This document shows positions 1 through 7,927 of a stretch of 64,000 nt of DNA, piece after piece (position 1 is the first letter of the stretch; every line of letters starts with the position of its first letter). Source of the stretch: Runella sp. CRIBMP (GTDB lineage: Bacteria > Bacteroidota > Bacteroidia > Cytophagales > Spirosomataceae); NCBI RefSeq assembly GCF_009905605.1, contig NZ_JAAAKZ010000022.1, positions 1 through 64,000 of the forward strand, in the 5' to 3' direction. Under the pieces are notes generated by a model. That model did no database searches. It was not told where the DNA came from and saw nothing but the letters and a program-made list of their open reading frames with translations. The translations under genes were made by a program, and so were the position numbers.

Positions 1-315
1 TTTTTATCGCTCTGAACTTATCCACACTTGGACTACTTTGCCATCATTCGGTGGCTCCCTTCTGCATCATTTTACAGCGGTTCTTTTCTGCCAAATCAGA
101 TTACCTTAACCCGATATAGTTATACAGCCCAGCTAGCGGCAAGATTCACAGGCCTTATCTCACTGTACAGCAGGCAGCCCCTTCAACAATTTCTGTTAAG
201 GAGGCTCGCGCGCCCCCTACTGTAAAAGGGGCAAAATCCATTTTTCAACCATATCTTTATTCATAATTCCCATTGTAGTATGTTTCAACAGTTCGCACCT
301 TAAAATTCACCCTTT
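1..315. other. No supported gene
   Basis: The first 315 bases hold only a short reading frame (28-225) with no recognisable domain and a composition that does not look like a protein. A TAA at 301-303 lies in frame just before the first supported gene. A gene truncated by the window edge cannot be excluded. Confidence 0.4.
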
Positions 316-666
316 ATGCAATTGCCTACCAATGCCATTTACTCTGATATTGTGGCCATTGGGGATATAAAAACCACTTATATTTATGTGTTATACTATA
401 CAGGATCAGGGCAGCAAGCTTCGGATTATTCGGTGGATATTTACCAATGTGGGCAAGATGCTCCTGCGGGAAATTTCCTCGTCAAAACTGACAATATTCC
501 AGCGGCACGGATACAGGTAGATATGTGGCATACCCTATACACCCTTAACTATGCGATGACGACCAACGGTAGCGGCACCAATGCGGGGCCAAGTGGGGCC
601 AACACAGGCCCTAACGGTCAAACAGTTCCCTCAATGAGTCAATGGTTGCCGCCCATTCCTTCGTAA
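316..666 (+). CDS. Hypothetical protein, 116 aa
   Basis: I do not recognise the family. The protein has no signal peptide or membrane segment. Residues 15-85 look like one compact, aromatic-rich beta domain (TTYIYVLYYTG, YSVDIYQCG). The tail, from about residue 84, is a low-complexity Gly/Asn/Pro/Thr stretch ending in SQWLPPIPS. The ATG at 316 follows an in-frame TAA at 301-303, so the frame cannot extend upstream without a frameshift. A strong hairpin 20 bases after the stop (686-728) supports a real transcription unit. It could be the 3' end of a broken larger gene, because the N-terminus starts directly in the domain. Confidence 0.45.
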   Translation: MQLPTNAIYSDIVAIGDIKTTYIYVLYYTGSGQQASDYSVDIYQCGQDAPAGNFLVKTDNIPAARIQVDMWHTLYTLNYAMTTNGSGTNAGPSGANTGPNGQTVPSMSQWLPPIPS

Positions 667-685
667 GCTAAGGGAGTAATAAAAT

Positions 686-728
686 AAGTAAAAACAGTGT
701 TATCGTATGATAAATACTGTTTTTACTT
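686..728. terminator. Hairpin terminator
   Basis: Thirteen-base perfect arms, AAGTAAAAACAGT (686-698) and ACTGTTTTTACTT (716-728), enclose a 17-base loop. It lies 20 bases after the 116-aa gene, and its run of T in the descending arm fits termination on the plus strand. Confidence 0.6.
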
Positions 729-849
729 AGCTATTGTAAATTCCTATGAAAGTGGTTCATCGTCATATTTATCAAATCAATAATGTTGTTAGCACTTCCT
801 TTCAAGTCCTTTGGAGTAATGGTGTTGAGCCGTTTACCACGACGTTTAC

Positions 850-3654
850 TTAAAACCGTTCAAGCGTCAAATCATCAAAATAAGCGGTTCCTTCCGAATC
901 TGCTGCCGTATAACCTAAACGGCAACTGATTCTCACATAACCATCACCAGAATTGAAAGGAAGCACTACCTGTGTCCAGTCAGTTGTACCCTTAATGTCT
1001 TTACTTCTCGGAGGAAAACTAGCACTGTCTATGCTTGTGCTGACACTCAAACATCCCCCTACCCCTCCTGGGTTGGCATTGGTGGTAACGTTTTCAGTTT
1101 TAATCCAGCACTTCAAAACATAATTGGTATAAGGCGCAAGAAAAAGAACCTGATACGCCTGTACATCATTGCTTTGCACAGGCCCAGCTACGGGACCCGA
1201 ATAAATCCTGATGCAATTGGAGCCGTTGCGCCCTTGCCCTACTAGCCACGAGAATACTGCCTGATCGGGTTTATACCCGCCTTTTAGCCAATAGGAAAAA
1301 GCACCAGCGTTTACAAAGTTAACAGCGTTCTCAAAATCGGCGTTAGGGATCAAAGGAAACCCCTGGTTTAATGTTAACTTTAGGGAGGCAGTGGTACAGA
1401 AAGAGGGATTGTTTCTATTGCAGACCGAATAGACCAGACTGTCGGTCCCGGTATTTTCATTTGAAATATAACTGATGGTTCCGTCGGGATTGACGGTGGC
1501 CGTTCCATGGGTTGGGTTGACAACAATTACGGGTAAAGAGACTTGTGTCAAATTTGTTATGGCCGAACCATCAGGATTAAAGTCATTGGCTAGGACTGTA
1601 ATTTTCTTGGCATATCCTGCTGCCGCCGACGAAATATCTGCTTTGGCCATTGGAGTTCCACATCCCTTAATCAAGGCCGTAAATACGCTTCCTTTAGACG
1701 ACTCAAAGCCTGGCAGCAAACTAACACCGTGGCCCGCCCAATACATTACCGTACTACCAACGGGTATTTCTTGCGTTGAAACAATGGTTTGTACCACCTG
1801 CTCAACTCCCGACGAAGCAGTTGCTGAAAGCACCGTAGAATCGTCCACAATCGTAACTGTATATGGCTGACTTGACAGAGCTCCACAACCGTAACTACAA
1901 GTCACTGTGTAATTTGTGGTGGAAGTTGGGCTGACCGTAATAGAAGAAGTCGTTTCGCCATTTGACCATAAAAGCGTTCCATAACAGCCATAGGCCGAAA
2001 GTTTAGTAGCAGAACCTGGACAAATGGTATTTACCCCATAAATACTTGGTGGATCAATGCCGCATTCTTTACCGTAATTTCCACTGATAGGACTCGAAAC
2101 AGCAGAAGCTCCGTTGGAATCCGTCACGCGAATTCGCGCACTGTAAGGTCCTGGCTGAGGAATTAAATACTCGAAAACGCGGCTATTTAGAGGAGTCGTC
2201 TCAAAAATACCATCGTTGTTCACGTCAAATTCAACCGTAAAAGAGTCTTGGTCGGGATCGGTGGTAGAATTGGCATCAAAGCGGGTGCCATTGTCTGAAT
2301 AAGGGATGTTAGGATAATAAGGTTTCAAATAAGGCTTGGGGGCTTGGTTGCCTGCCGTAACCGATAAAGTGAAACGCGAGGAAACGGTCCGGTATCCCTG
2401 CCTGTCCCCTACAACAATACTGAAAGAATTAGTTGTCCCCGCTTGAAAATATGGCGTTTTAAAAGTAGTGTCTACATTCAACTGGTGCAGTGCCAGTTCG
2501 TCAATGAGCTGCCCATTGTAATCGTATAAATGCGCATAAGCAATACTATCGGGACTAGAAGCGGCGAATCTTATATTCAACAATCCAGCAACGGGGCTTA
2601 CGGTTCCATTGGTTAAGACCGTTAAATTGGGTCCAAAATGGCTTGCTTTTCTTTGACGGTTGAAATAATAACTTTCATTTAACATTAATGCTGAACCATA
2701 TTCCAATCGAGTATAATTTCCCGAATATAGAGCAGGAAAAAAGCTACCTCTTATTCCCCTTAGTCCACTGCCCATCAATCCTCCAAAAAAATTATCGTCG
2801 TGACGAGCATCGTGGTAATTTAAACCAAAGGCATGACCCATCTCATGGCATAAAGCCCCGAGGTAGGAAGAAGCCACAGTACTAAATGTATTTCTTTCAA
2901 ACCAAGCAAAGGACACATCTTGAACCAAGGGATAAGGGCCCAATTCGGGAATAATTTGGCCGGCATAATTCGTATTATCCAGCAACCGTTGAGGATTGAA
3001 TAATTGAATGACATTACTACCCAACTCAGCTGTCGACGAATTATTTCCATTCCCACTATCACCCCCACCCCCTCTTGCTACTCCACCTATAAAACTTCCA
3101 TCCGGAAGTTGCACCTGCGTTTCCGGGATAAGTACCCACACTTCTCCTTCTAAATCAATGGTTAGACCTGCATTTTTGGCGGCAAACTTAGTATTATTAA
3201 ATAACTCTATATCATTATTACCTCTTAGTTCATTATCCGTTTCGGAAACGTTGACCAAATGGATTTTGGGTCTGGGCGAATCCTCTTCAGTTTCAAAAAT
3301 AAACGTTTTGGGGCCAAAACCATTTTGTTCCATATTATCACGAAACCACACTTGCGCCATTTCTATGGCAAATTGCAGATTCTCTTTATAATTGGCTTGG
3401 GGAGTACGATTGGAGGGAACAACATAGCCTATTCTGACTTTTGCAGGCGGCCATGGAAGTATGCCGCTACCACCAGTTCGAGCCGCCGCCGATACCCTGT
3501 TTATATTTTCAAAAGGCGCTTGATAATCGATGTTTGTACCATTTAAAAGTGGGGTTTGAGCATTTAATAAAATACCAGTACTCAAACAGCAAAAAGTTAG
3601 AACCAACAAACCTATTTTCATCTTTTTCATGGACATTATTTTTTCAGCACGCAT
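850..3654 (-). CDS. Secreted zinc metalloprotease with PKD-like and cadherin-like modules
   Basis: This 934-aa protein has an N-terminal signal peptide (hydrophobic stretch about residues 14-30, cut near NAQ). The true start may be one of the Met residues at 8, 10 or 12. A metalloprotease domain covers about residues 60-310, with HEMGH at 270-274, Gly277 and a Met-turn-like GGLMGSG near 291-297. The third ligand would be His281, one residue further than in the usual HExxHxxGxxH metzincin motif. Downstream come an Ig/PKD-like domain (about 435-525, with aspartate-rich turns), a second beta domain, a cadherin-like segment (about 660-750, NPDGTISYISNENTGTDSLVY) and a C-terminal carbohydrate-binding-like jelly roll (about 755-934). 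The protein is probably exported to digest or bind an extracellular substrate. No type IX secretion tail is obvious. Confidence 0.75.
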   Translation of the reverse strand: MRAEKIMSMKKMKIGLLVLTFCCLSTGILLNAQTPLLNGTNIDYQAPFENINRVSAAARTGGSGILPWPPAKVRIGYVVPSNRTPQANYKENLQFAIEMAQVWFRDNMEQNGFGPKTFIFETEEDSPRPKIHLVNVSETDNELRGNNDIELFNNTKFAAKNAGLTIDLEGEVWVLIPETQVQLPDGSFIGGVARGGGGDSGNGNNSSTAELGSNVIQLFNPQRLLDNTNYAGQIIPELGPYPLVQDVSFAWFERNTFSTVASSYLGALCHEMGHAFGLNYHDARHDDNFFGGLMGSGLRGIRGSFFPALYSGNYTRLEYGSALMLNESYYFNRQRKASHFGPNLTVLTNGTVSPVAGLLNIRFAASSPDSIAYAHLYDYNGQLIDELALHQLNVDTTFKTPYFQAGTTNSFSIVVGDRQGYRTVSSRFTLSVTAGNQAPKPYLKPYYPNIPYSDNGTRFDANSTTDPDQDSFTVEFDVNNDGIFETTPLNSRVFEYLIPQPGPYSARIRVTDSNGASAVSSPISGNYGKECGIDPPSIYGVNTICPGSATKLSAYGCYGTLLWSNGETTSSITVSPTSTTNYTVTCSYGCGALSSQPYTVTIVDDSTVLSATASSGVEQVVQTIVSTQEIPVGSTVMYWAGHGVSLLPGFESSKGSVFTALIKGCGTPMAKADISSAAAGYAKKITVLANDFNPDGSAITNLTQVSLPVIVVNPTHGTATVNPDGTISYISNENTGTDSLVYSVCNRNNPSFCTTASLKLTLNQGFPLIPNADFENAVNFVNAGAFSYWLKGGYKPDQAVFSWLVGQGRNGSNCIRIYSGPVAGPVQSNDVQAYQVLFLAPYTNYVLKCWIKTENVTTNANPGGVGGCLSVSTSIDSASFPPRSKDIKGTTDWTQVVLPFNSGDGYVRISCRLGYTAADSEGTAYFDDLTLERF

Positions 3655-4342
3655 TTGTCAAAGGTAATTTGCTTGGTTGTCACCAAGTAATATATGACTC
3701 TAGAGATGCATCACATCTTTCCCACAGTTTTGAAAAGTGGAATGTGGTGGGCTTTTTTCTACTTTAAATTTTATCCCAAATTAGGAATATACGGGATAAA
3801 AAAATATGAGTTAAAACATCCTTTTGACTGATTTTTTACCAAAAATGCCAAATTCGCTTAAAAGCAAAGGAGTAATAGTAAACCCAGAGTATAGCCCTAG
3901 TGCCTTACTATATGGTGTATACGACATCAAAAATCTCCACATAATGGCTGTGTTACTCTATTAAATAATTTTGATTTTGAAATTTACGCTCATTTTAATT
4001 ACCAAGGTAGCTATCAACAATAGGCGGTTTTATCTGCTTTTAAATGTCGTAAAAAATTGAGTGAGTGTTGCTGTATGTTTTCAAATATAGTAGAAACAAA
4101 ACCTACGTTTATTAGCTAGCAAACTGAGTTAGACTTTTATTTATTTGGATATCCCTGCGCAGATTCAGATTTGATTGTGTTGCAGGCCAAGAGTGCTTCG
4201 GTAGAAATTGTTGAAGATCCCATCCAACCAACATTTCATAAACTTCTTAATACAAATTTTACAGCTGCCAAAAATCATTCAATCTTCTCCTGAAAAATCA
4301 GCAGAAACCCTGATGGGTGTTTTGGGGATAGCTTGCATTTAA
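3655..4342. other. Intergenic, no supported gene
   Basis: About 690 AT-rich bases lie between the metalloprotease start and the rep region. A stretch near 4160-4292 on the plus strand can be read as about 45 residues (SDLIVLQAKSASVEIVED and onward to a TGA), which may be a gene remnant, but I recognise no family and there is no start codon in place. Confidence 0.4.
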
Positions 4343-4380
4343 TACATATTTATGGCTTTATGTAAAACCATAAATATGTA
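4343..4380. repeat. AT-rich inverted repeat after rep
   Basis: Perfect 13-base arms TACATATTTATGG (4343-4355) and CCATAAATATGTA (4368-4380) flank a 12-base spacer. The TATTTATGG core recurs at 6330-6340, 6672-6700 and, in variant form, 7355-7395 around the partition genes. It lies directly after the rep stop codon, so it could be a terminator, but the shared motif favours a protein-binding site such as a partition site. Confidence 0.5.
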
Positions 4381-4385
4381 AAACC

Positions 4386-5750
4386 CTACCCCAGCCACCC
4401 TATAAGCCTTAATTTGGACTTTAATTCCGCTTCTTTTAGCTCAAAGTCTTTATTGACAACAGAAAATCGCTCGGGGAATTTTTGCATGGCTTTCATGAAA
4501 ATAAGGGTTTGAACATGCTCTCTGTTCAGATTTTCTGCATCGTCTTTCTTTCTATCCCAATCTCGGCTGTACTTTAACCCTTCAATGATTTGTTGGCGTG
4601 TTTCAGGTGTTTGCTCAAAAATCTCAGCAACTATCAACTTTTGCTTTTCATAGTGATCAATTCTAAGATTTTCCAGCTCGTTCTCCAATGCCCCTCTTTC
4701 ATTTGCCTTTTCTTGTTGTTGCGCTGCTATTTTAGTTCGGTTTTGCCGCTTTACTTCAATAGGGTCAATTACTCCTTTTGTAGAAATCATCTTTGCCATG
4801 TATGCAGGAATATTTTTAATTTTCTCGCCTGCTTTTATTCTATTGAGTGTATAAACAATTCCCGTTTTTACGTCATCGTATGTATATTTTGACAACCACT
4901 GCTGCAATGTCTGGTCAGGGATTAAATCAGCTGTTAAGATTGAAAGCTCATTCAGAGCCGTTTCTTTTTCGGTCGAAAACAAAGCCAGATCGGGCAGTTG
5001 CTTTCTTTCTGGCAAATGTGTCAGTATATTGAACTTTATCTTTACAACCTTCCTACCTTGCTTTATTTCTTCAAATGAAAATTTAATGTCGGTGTCTCGG
5101 TTTGCATTCAAATCTTCCTGGGCTTTTAGAATTACTTTGTCTTTGAAGTGACCATACAAAGCGTATTCATCAGCGGCAATTCCTAAGATTAATTTCAGCT
5201 CATCAATATCAAACGTACGGCTGCCTATTTTCTCGTATTGCTTCAACAACTCATAAATCCGTATCGAGTGAACGCTTTTTATTGAAAGTATGCTCCTAAT
5301 ATCGTATATCAGGTATCTGGCTTTGAGCTCCAATAAAAAAGGTTTTAGTCGCGGTTCAAATGTCACCCAAATGCTTTTCTCCGTATCTTTTTTAGCTCTT
5401 TCATCAATCACTCTTTCAATACCTGTGAATAGTGGAATGGTAAGCTCGGTTTTAAAACCATCTCTTTCGCTCTGTATGGCAATGATTTTCTTTTGGAGTC
5501 CAAGGGCTGCTTCTCTTAAAAATTGATAAATCTCCCCTCCCTTACTCAATCCAAATTCATCAATTACTTGTCCTACATTGATTTTATACTCTTTGAAATC
5601 GGCATCGGAAGGATGTATCATTGATAAAGTAATGGCAAAGATTCGTGTTTCCCAAATATCAAACTTGTATCTTGCCTCTACTAATTCATTGGCTTTTTTA
5701 ATAAATCTAACGTCTTCTTTGACATACTCTTTCCTGATTTTTTTTGACAT
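4386..5750 (-). CDS. Replication initiator protein, Rep_3 family
   Basis: This 454-aa protein is the plasmid replication initiator. Residues 15-245 match the Rep_3 (RepB/RepE/PI-type) fold of two winged-helix domains: ANELVEARYKFDIWETRIF begins the first, and RYLIYDIRSILSIKSVHSIRIYELLKQYE is the typical link into the second. The 200-residue C-terminal extension is rich in charged helix (about 320-420) and has no recognised domain. The ATG at 5750 is preceded by an AT-rich leader without a clear Shine-Dalgarno, as is usual in Bacteroidota. An inverted repeat 37-78 bases upstream carries a half-iteron sequence and probably serves for autorepression. Eight iterons lie beyond it, and ParA and its partner are encoded 0.6-1.6 kb upstream on the same strand. 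Confidence 0.93.
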   Translation of the reverse strand: MSKKIRKEYVKEDVRFIKKANELVEARYKFDIWETRIFAITLSMIHPSDADFKEYKINVGQVIDEFGLSKGGEIYQFLREAALGLQKKIIAIQSERDGFKTELTIPLFTGIERVIDERAKKDTEKSIWVTFEPRLKPFLLELKARYLIYDIRSILSIKSVHSIRIYELLKQYEKIGSRTFDIDELKLILGIAADEYALYGHFKDKVILKAQEDLNANRDTDIKFSFEEIKQGRKVVKIKFNILTHLPERKQLPDLALFSTEKETALNELSILTADLIPDQTLQQWLSKYTYDDVKTGIVYTLNRIKAGEKIKNIPAYMAKMISTKGVIDPIEVKRQNRTKIAAQQQEKANERGALENELENLRIDHYEKQKLIVAEIFEQTPETRQQIIEGLKYSRDWDRKKDDAENLNREHVQTLIFMKAMQKFPERFSVVNKDFELKEAELKSKLRLIGWLG

Positions 5751-5786
5751 AACATATTATTTATTAATGTATAATGATGCAAATTA

Positions 5787-5828
5787 AGAATAACTATCAC
5801 TAATATAAAATCAAGTGATAGTTATTCT
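5787..5828. promoter_or_regulatory. Probable Rep autoregulatory operator
   Basis: Perfect 14-base arms agaataactatcac (5787-5800) and gtgatagttattct (5815-5828) lie just upstream of rep. The half site gtgatagtta equals the 3' part and flank of several iterons (ggtgatagttaa). In Rep_3 plasmids the initiator dimer typically binds such an inverted half-iteron to repress its own promoter; that role here is inferred. Confidence 0.65.
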
Positions 5829-5900
5829 GTGATATTTTATGGTTAGTGATTTTTTTCGTAGTAATGGTGATAGTTCGCTTACAATCATTCACCTGAAAAG

Positions 5901-5927
5901 TTATCCACATTCCACTTTTGTGGATAA
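5901..5927. promoter_or_regulatory. Two facing DnaA boxes
   Basis: TTATCCACA (5901-5909) and its reverse complement TGTGGATAA (5919-5927) match the consensus DnaA box exactly. They lie between the first and second iterons and suggest that host DnaA takes part in origin opening. Confidence 0.8.
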
Positions 5928-6114
5928 CTTTATTTTCGTAGTAATGGTGATAATAGTTCGTAGTAATGGTGATAGTTAACGTAGTAATGGTGATAATAGA
6001 TTTTGATATTTCGTAGTAATGGTGATAGTTAACGTAGTAATGGTGATAATAGATTTCATAACACTATGTAAATCAGAGTGTTATGAGGGCCGAAAGTATT
6101 ACATATTGTTATTC

Positions 6115-6233
6115 ATACATTATTTAAAACAACACAGAGACCGTTGTTTTTATTTTTTTTTTCAAAAAGGGTAAAAAAAAGTTTTTTAGAAGAAATTTAC
6201 ATCTGTTTTTAAAATTACCGCAAAATACAGTTT
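6115..6233. other. AT-rich tract, probable unwinding element
   Basis: This stretch between two iteron groups is dominated by runs of T (about 6149-6162) and A (6174-6180). It is the most likely DNA-unwinding element of the origin. The assignment is by position and composition only. Confidence 0.5.
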
Positions 6234-6314
6234 CGTAGTAATGGTGATAGTTAGCTGCAAAAAATCGTAGTAATGGTGATAATAACGCCTGTTGTTAATT
6301 TTGCATAAAAATTG

Positions 6315-6365
6315 ATGTAATACCAAATTTATGTATTTATGGCATTATGTATTTACATAATTACT
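6315..6365. repeat. AT-rich par-type repeats upstream of rep origin
   Basis: The segment carries TGTAATACC, TATGTATTTATGG and ATTATGTATTTACATAAT, sharing the TATTTATGG and TTATGTA elements of the repeats at 4343, 6663 and 7338. It lies just after the stop of the small RHH-like gene. Probable binding site for the partition or copy-control proteins. Confidence 0.4.
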
Positions 6366-6380
6366 GGTGTAATTGAATAA

Positions 6381-6662
6381 TTATTCAATTAGCTTGTGCT
6401 TTTGGGTGTATTCTTCCAAGGCTTCTACAAAAAGGGCCTTTATCTTTTTCTTTTTCTTAAAGCCCAGTTCTTTTATGGTATCCATTAATTCCGTAGGTAT
6501 ATGAACCGTAAATTTAGTCTCGGCTACTTTGGGAGTCTTGTCAGGTTCAGATTTGCTTCGGTCCTGTATTGGTGTTATCTCCTGCAAAGGAGTATTATCT
6601 TCTTTGTCTTTTAGTTTACCCCCCAACGTGGCCAACTGATTTTTGAAATTATCCTTTTTCAT
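6381..6662 (-). CDS. Small RHH-like partition partner of ParA
   Basis: This 93-aa basic protein lies 54 bases after parA on the same strand. The first 45 residues are charged and probably disordered. Residues 50-90 (KFTVHIPTELMDTIKELGF, then helices ending EALEEYTQKH) have the beta-strand and two-helix pattern of ribbon-helix-helix DNA-binding proteins. Small RHH proteins often serve as the centromere-binding ParB partner in type Ib plasmid partition systems, where ParA is also short, as here. Repeats on both sides of the gene are candidate binding sites. The fold and role are inferred from pattern and position. Confidence 0.65.
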   Translation of the reverse strand: MKKDNFKNQLATLGGKLKDKEDNTPLQEITPIQDRSKSEPDKTPKVAETKFTVHIPTELMDTIKELGFKKKKKIKALFVEALEEYTQKHKLIE

Positions 6663-6716
6663 ACTTGTGTATTTATGGTATTACATATTTATGGTATTAT
6701 GGTTTTATGTAAAATA
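6663..6716. repeat. AT-rich repeats between parA and its partner gene
   Basis: Two near copies of TATTTATGGTATTA (near 6671 and 6689) followed by TATGGTTTTATGTAAAA fill the gap between the two partition genes. The same words occur at 4343-4380 and 7338-7405. They may be the partition-site array or an operator. Confidence 0.5.
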
Positions 6717-7316
6717 TTACAGATATTCCAAAATTTCTTTTGTTAGGTTAAATATCTCCTGTTGGGCTTTATCATCTTCTGTTTCAAAGACACCGCCAGT
6801 AATCGGTGAACGAGCGTAGCTAACTCTCTGCGAAATCATCGTGTCTAAGATGGGCATTTCATACTGTTCGAGAAGCTGTTTAATGTCATCGGTTAAGCTA
6901 GTGCGGTGTTGAATCATATTCAGCACAATAGCGGCCTTTAGGTTGGGACGTTTTGTCTGGGCCTGTTTAAGTAAAGCAATCGTTGCTTTGATTGCCATGA
7001 CATCCAATACACCTGCTTTGGTGGGGACCAAAACGAAATCGGATAGTTGAAAAAAGTCAGGCAGCTTACTGCTCAAATATGGTGGTGTATCAATTATGGC
7101 AACATCGTAGCTTTTGCTCGCTTTTGCAATCTCATCAATCGGTAAAAGGTCAATCCCTTTTAATCCGACCAACTCACCTAATCCTGCTATGCTTCCTTGC
7201 GGGTCGCTGTCTAGTATGGCTACCCGAACGGAATTCTGTAAACAATATCCAAGATTAAGGGCGATGGTAGTTTTGCCAACACCTCCTTTTTGGTGGGCTA
7301 TGGTAATGATTTTCAT
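6717..7316 (-). CDS. parA: ParA-family partition ATPase
   Basis: This 199-aa protein has the deviant Walker A motif KGGVGKTT at residues 10-17, the Walker A' segment (AILDSDPQGS, about 36-45) and the Walker B region (VAIIDTPPYLS). Its length matches short ParA proteins of the type Ib or MinD-like group, without an N-terminal DNA-binding domain. It probably positions plasmid copies by ATP-dependent binding to the nucleoid, working with the small protein encoded downstream. The frame is open to 7370, but the ATG at 7316 puts the canonical MKIITIAHQKGG at the N-terminus and is preferred. AT-rich repeats lie directly upstream and downstream. Confidence 0.92.
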   Translation of the reverse strand: MKIITIAHQKGGVGKTTIALNLGYCLQNSVRVAILDSDPQGSIAGLGELVGLKGIDLLPIDEIAKASKSYDVAIIDTPPYLSSKLPDFFQLSDFVLVPTKAGVLDVMAIKATIALLKQAQTKRPNLKAAIVLNMIQHRTSLTDDIKQLLEQYEMPILDTMISQRVSYARSPITGGVFETEDDKAQQEIFNLTKEILEYL

Positions 7317-7337
7317 GTATGAATTGTTGTGTTTTAC

Positions 7338-7405
7338 ATTCAAATATAATACATAATTATGTAAAACCATATTAATGTAATTATGGTAATATGTAATTAT
7401 GTAAA
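7338..7405. repeat. AT-rich repeats upstream of parA
   Basis: ATAATTATGTAAAACCATA, ATGTAATTATGGTAATATG and TAATTATGTAAAA are variants of the words seen at 4343, 6315 and 6663. The position directly upstream of the parA start suggests an operator or centromere that binds the partition partner. Confidence 0.5.
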
Positions 7406-7876
7406 AATTGAAATGGCAATATTAAAAATTAATATATTTCGGGTTTTTAACGTTTTTATATCGTTACTATAATACATTATTTGTAAATCATTCATGTTAA
7501 CAGTAGCCGCTATTGATTTGCCCATTGTATAATCCATTTAGTACGTTAAACATAAAGTCACTTATTTATAGAAATATCCATCAGTATGCTGTTTTGTATA
7601 AACAAAAAGGAGCTTGTTTCACTGAATCTCTAAACAGGCATTGGTTGAAATTATGGAAGTTAAATTTTTGAATGAAGAACCTATACTTTTAGAATAATCA
7701 AAACCTATTATAGTCCCCCAAATCTGTTGCAATTTAAGCAATGAGTTGGGTTTTAGTTATTTAAACACTACAGTACGAATTAGAATCAGGTAAAAAAAAT
7801 AACGTAAAATTAAAAGAACTTTGAGAGAAGATATTGATATATACCCTCAAAATATGGAAAAAATTAAGGAAACTGC
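7406..7876. other. Intergenic, no supported gene
   Basis: About 470 AT-rich bases separate the partition locus from the DUF4143 ATPase. I see no reading frame, hairpin or repeat worth naming. Confidence 0.4.
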
Positions 7877-7909
7877 TTTTCAATAGTAATACTTTTTGCA
7901 TTATATTTG
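7877..7909 (+). promoter_or_regulatory. Predicted Bacteroidota promoter
   Basis: TATATTTG (7902-7909) matches the Bacteroidota -7 element TAnnTTTG. A TTTT block near 7877-7880, 21 bases upstream, is an acceptable -33 element. The ATPase start codon follows 18 bases after the -7 element. Confidence 0.45.
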
Positions 7910-7927
7910 TGCATATAGTTAGTATTT

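Larger units (their letters stand above)
5857..6281. repeat. Replication origin with eight iterons
   Basis: The 16-base sequence cgtagtaatggtgata occurs eight times in the same orientation, starting at 5857, 5937, 5959, 5980, 6012, 6033, 6234 and 6266. The central copies are spaced 21-22 or 32 bases apart, about two or three helical turns, so bound Rep monomers would lie on one face. DnaA boxes lie between the first two copies and an AT-rich tract lies between the sixth and seventh. This is the layout of an iteron-controlled plasmid origin. Confidence 0.92.

Noticed and set aside
28-225. 65-codon frame at the window start
   Set aside because: No domain, no supporting promoter or terminator, and composition unlike a protein.
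5857-6281. CRISPR array
   Set aside because: The 16-base repeats are too short and their spacing (21-22, 32, 80 and 201 bases) is irregular, while the adjacent Rep_3 gene and DnaA boxes fit iterons.
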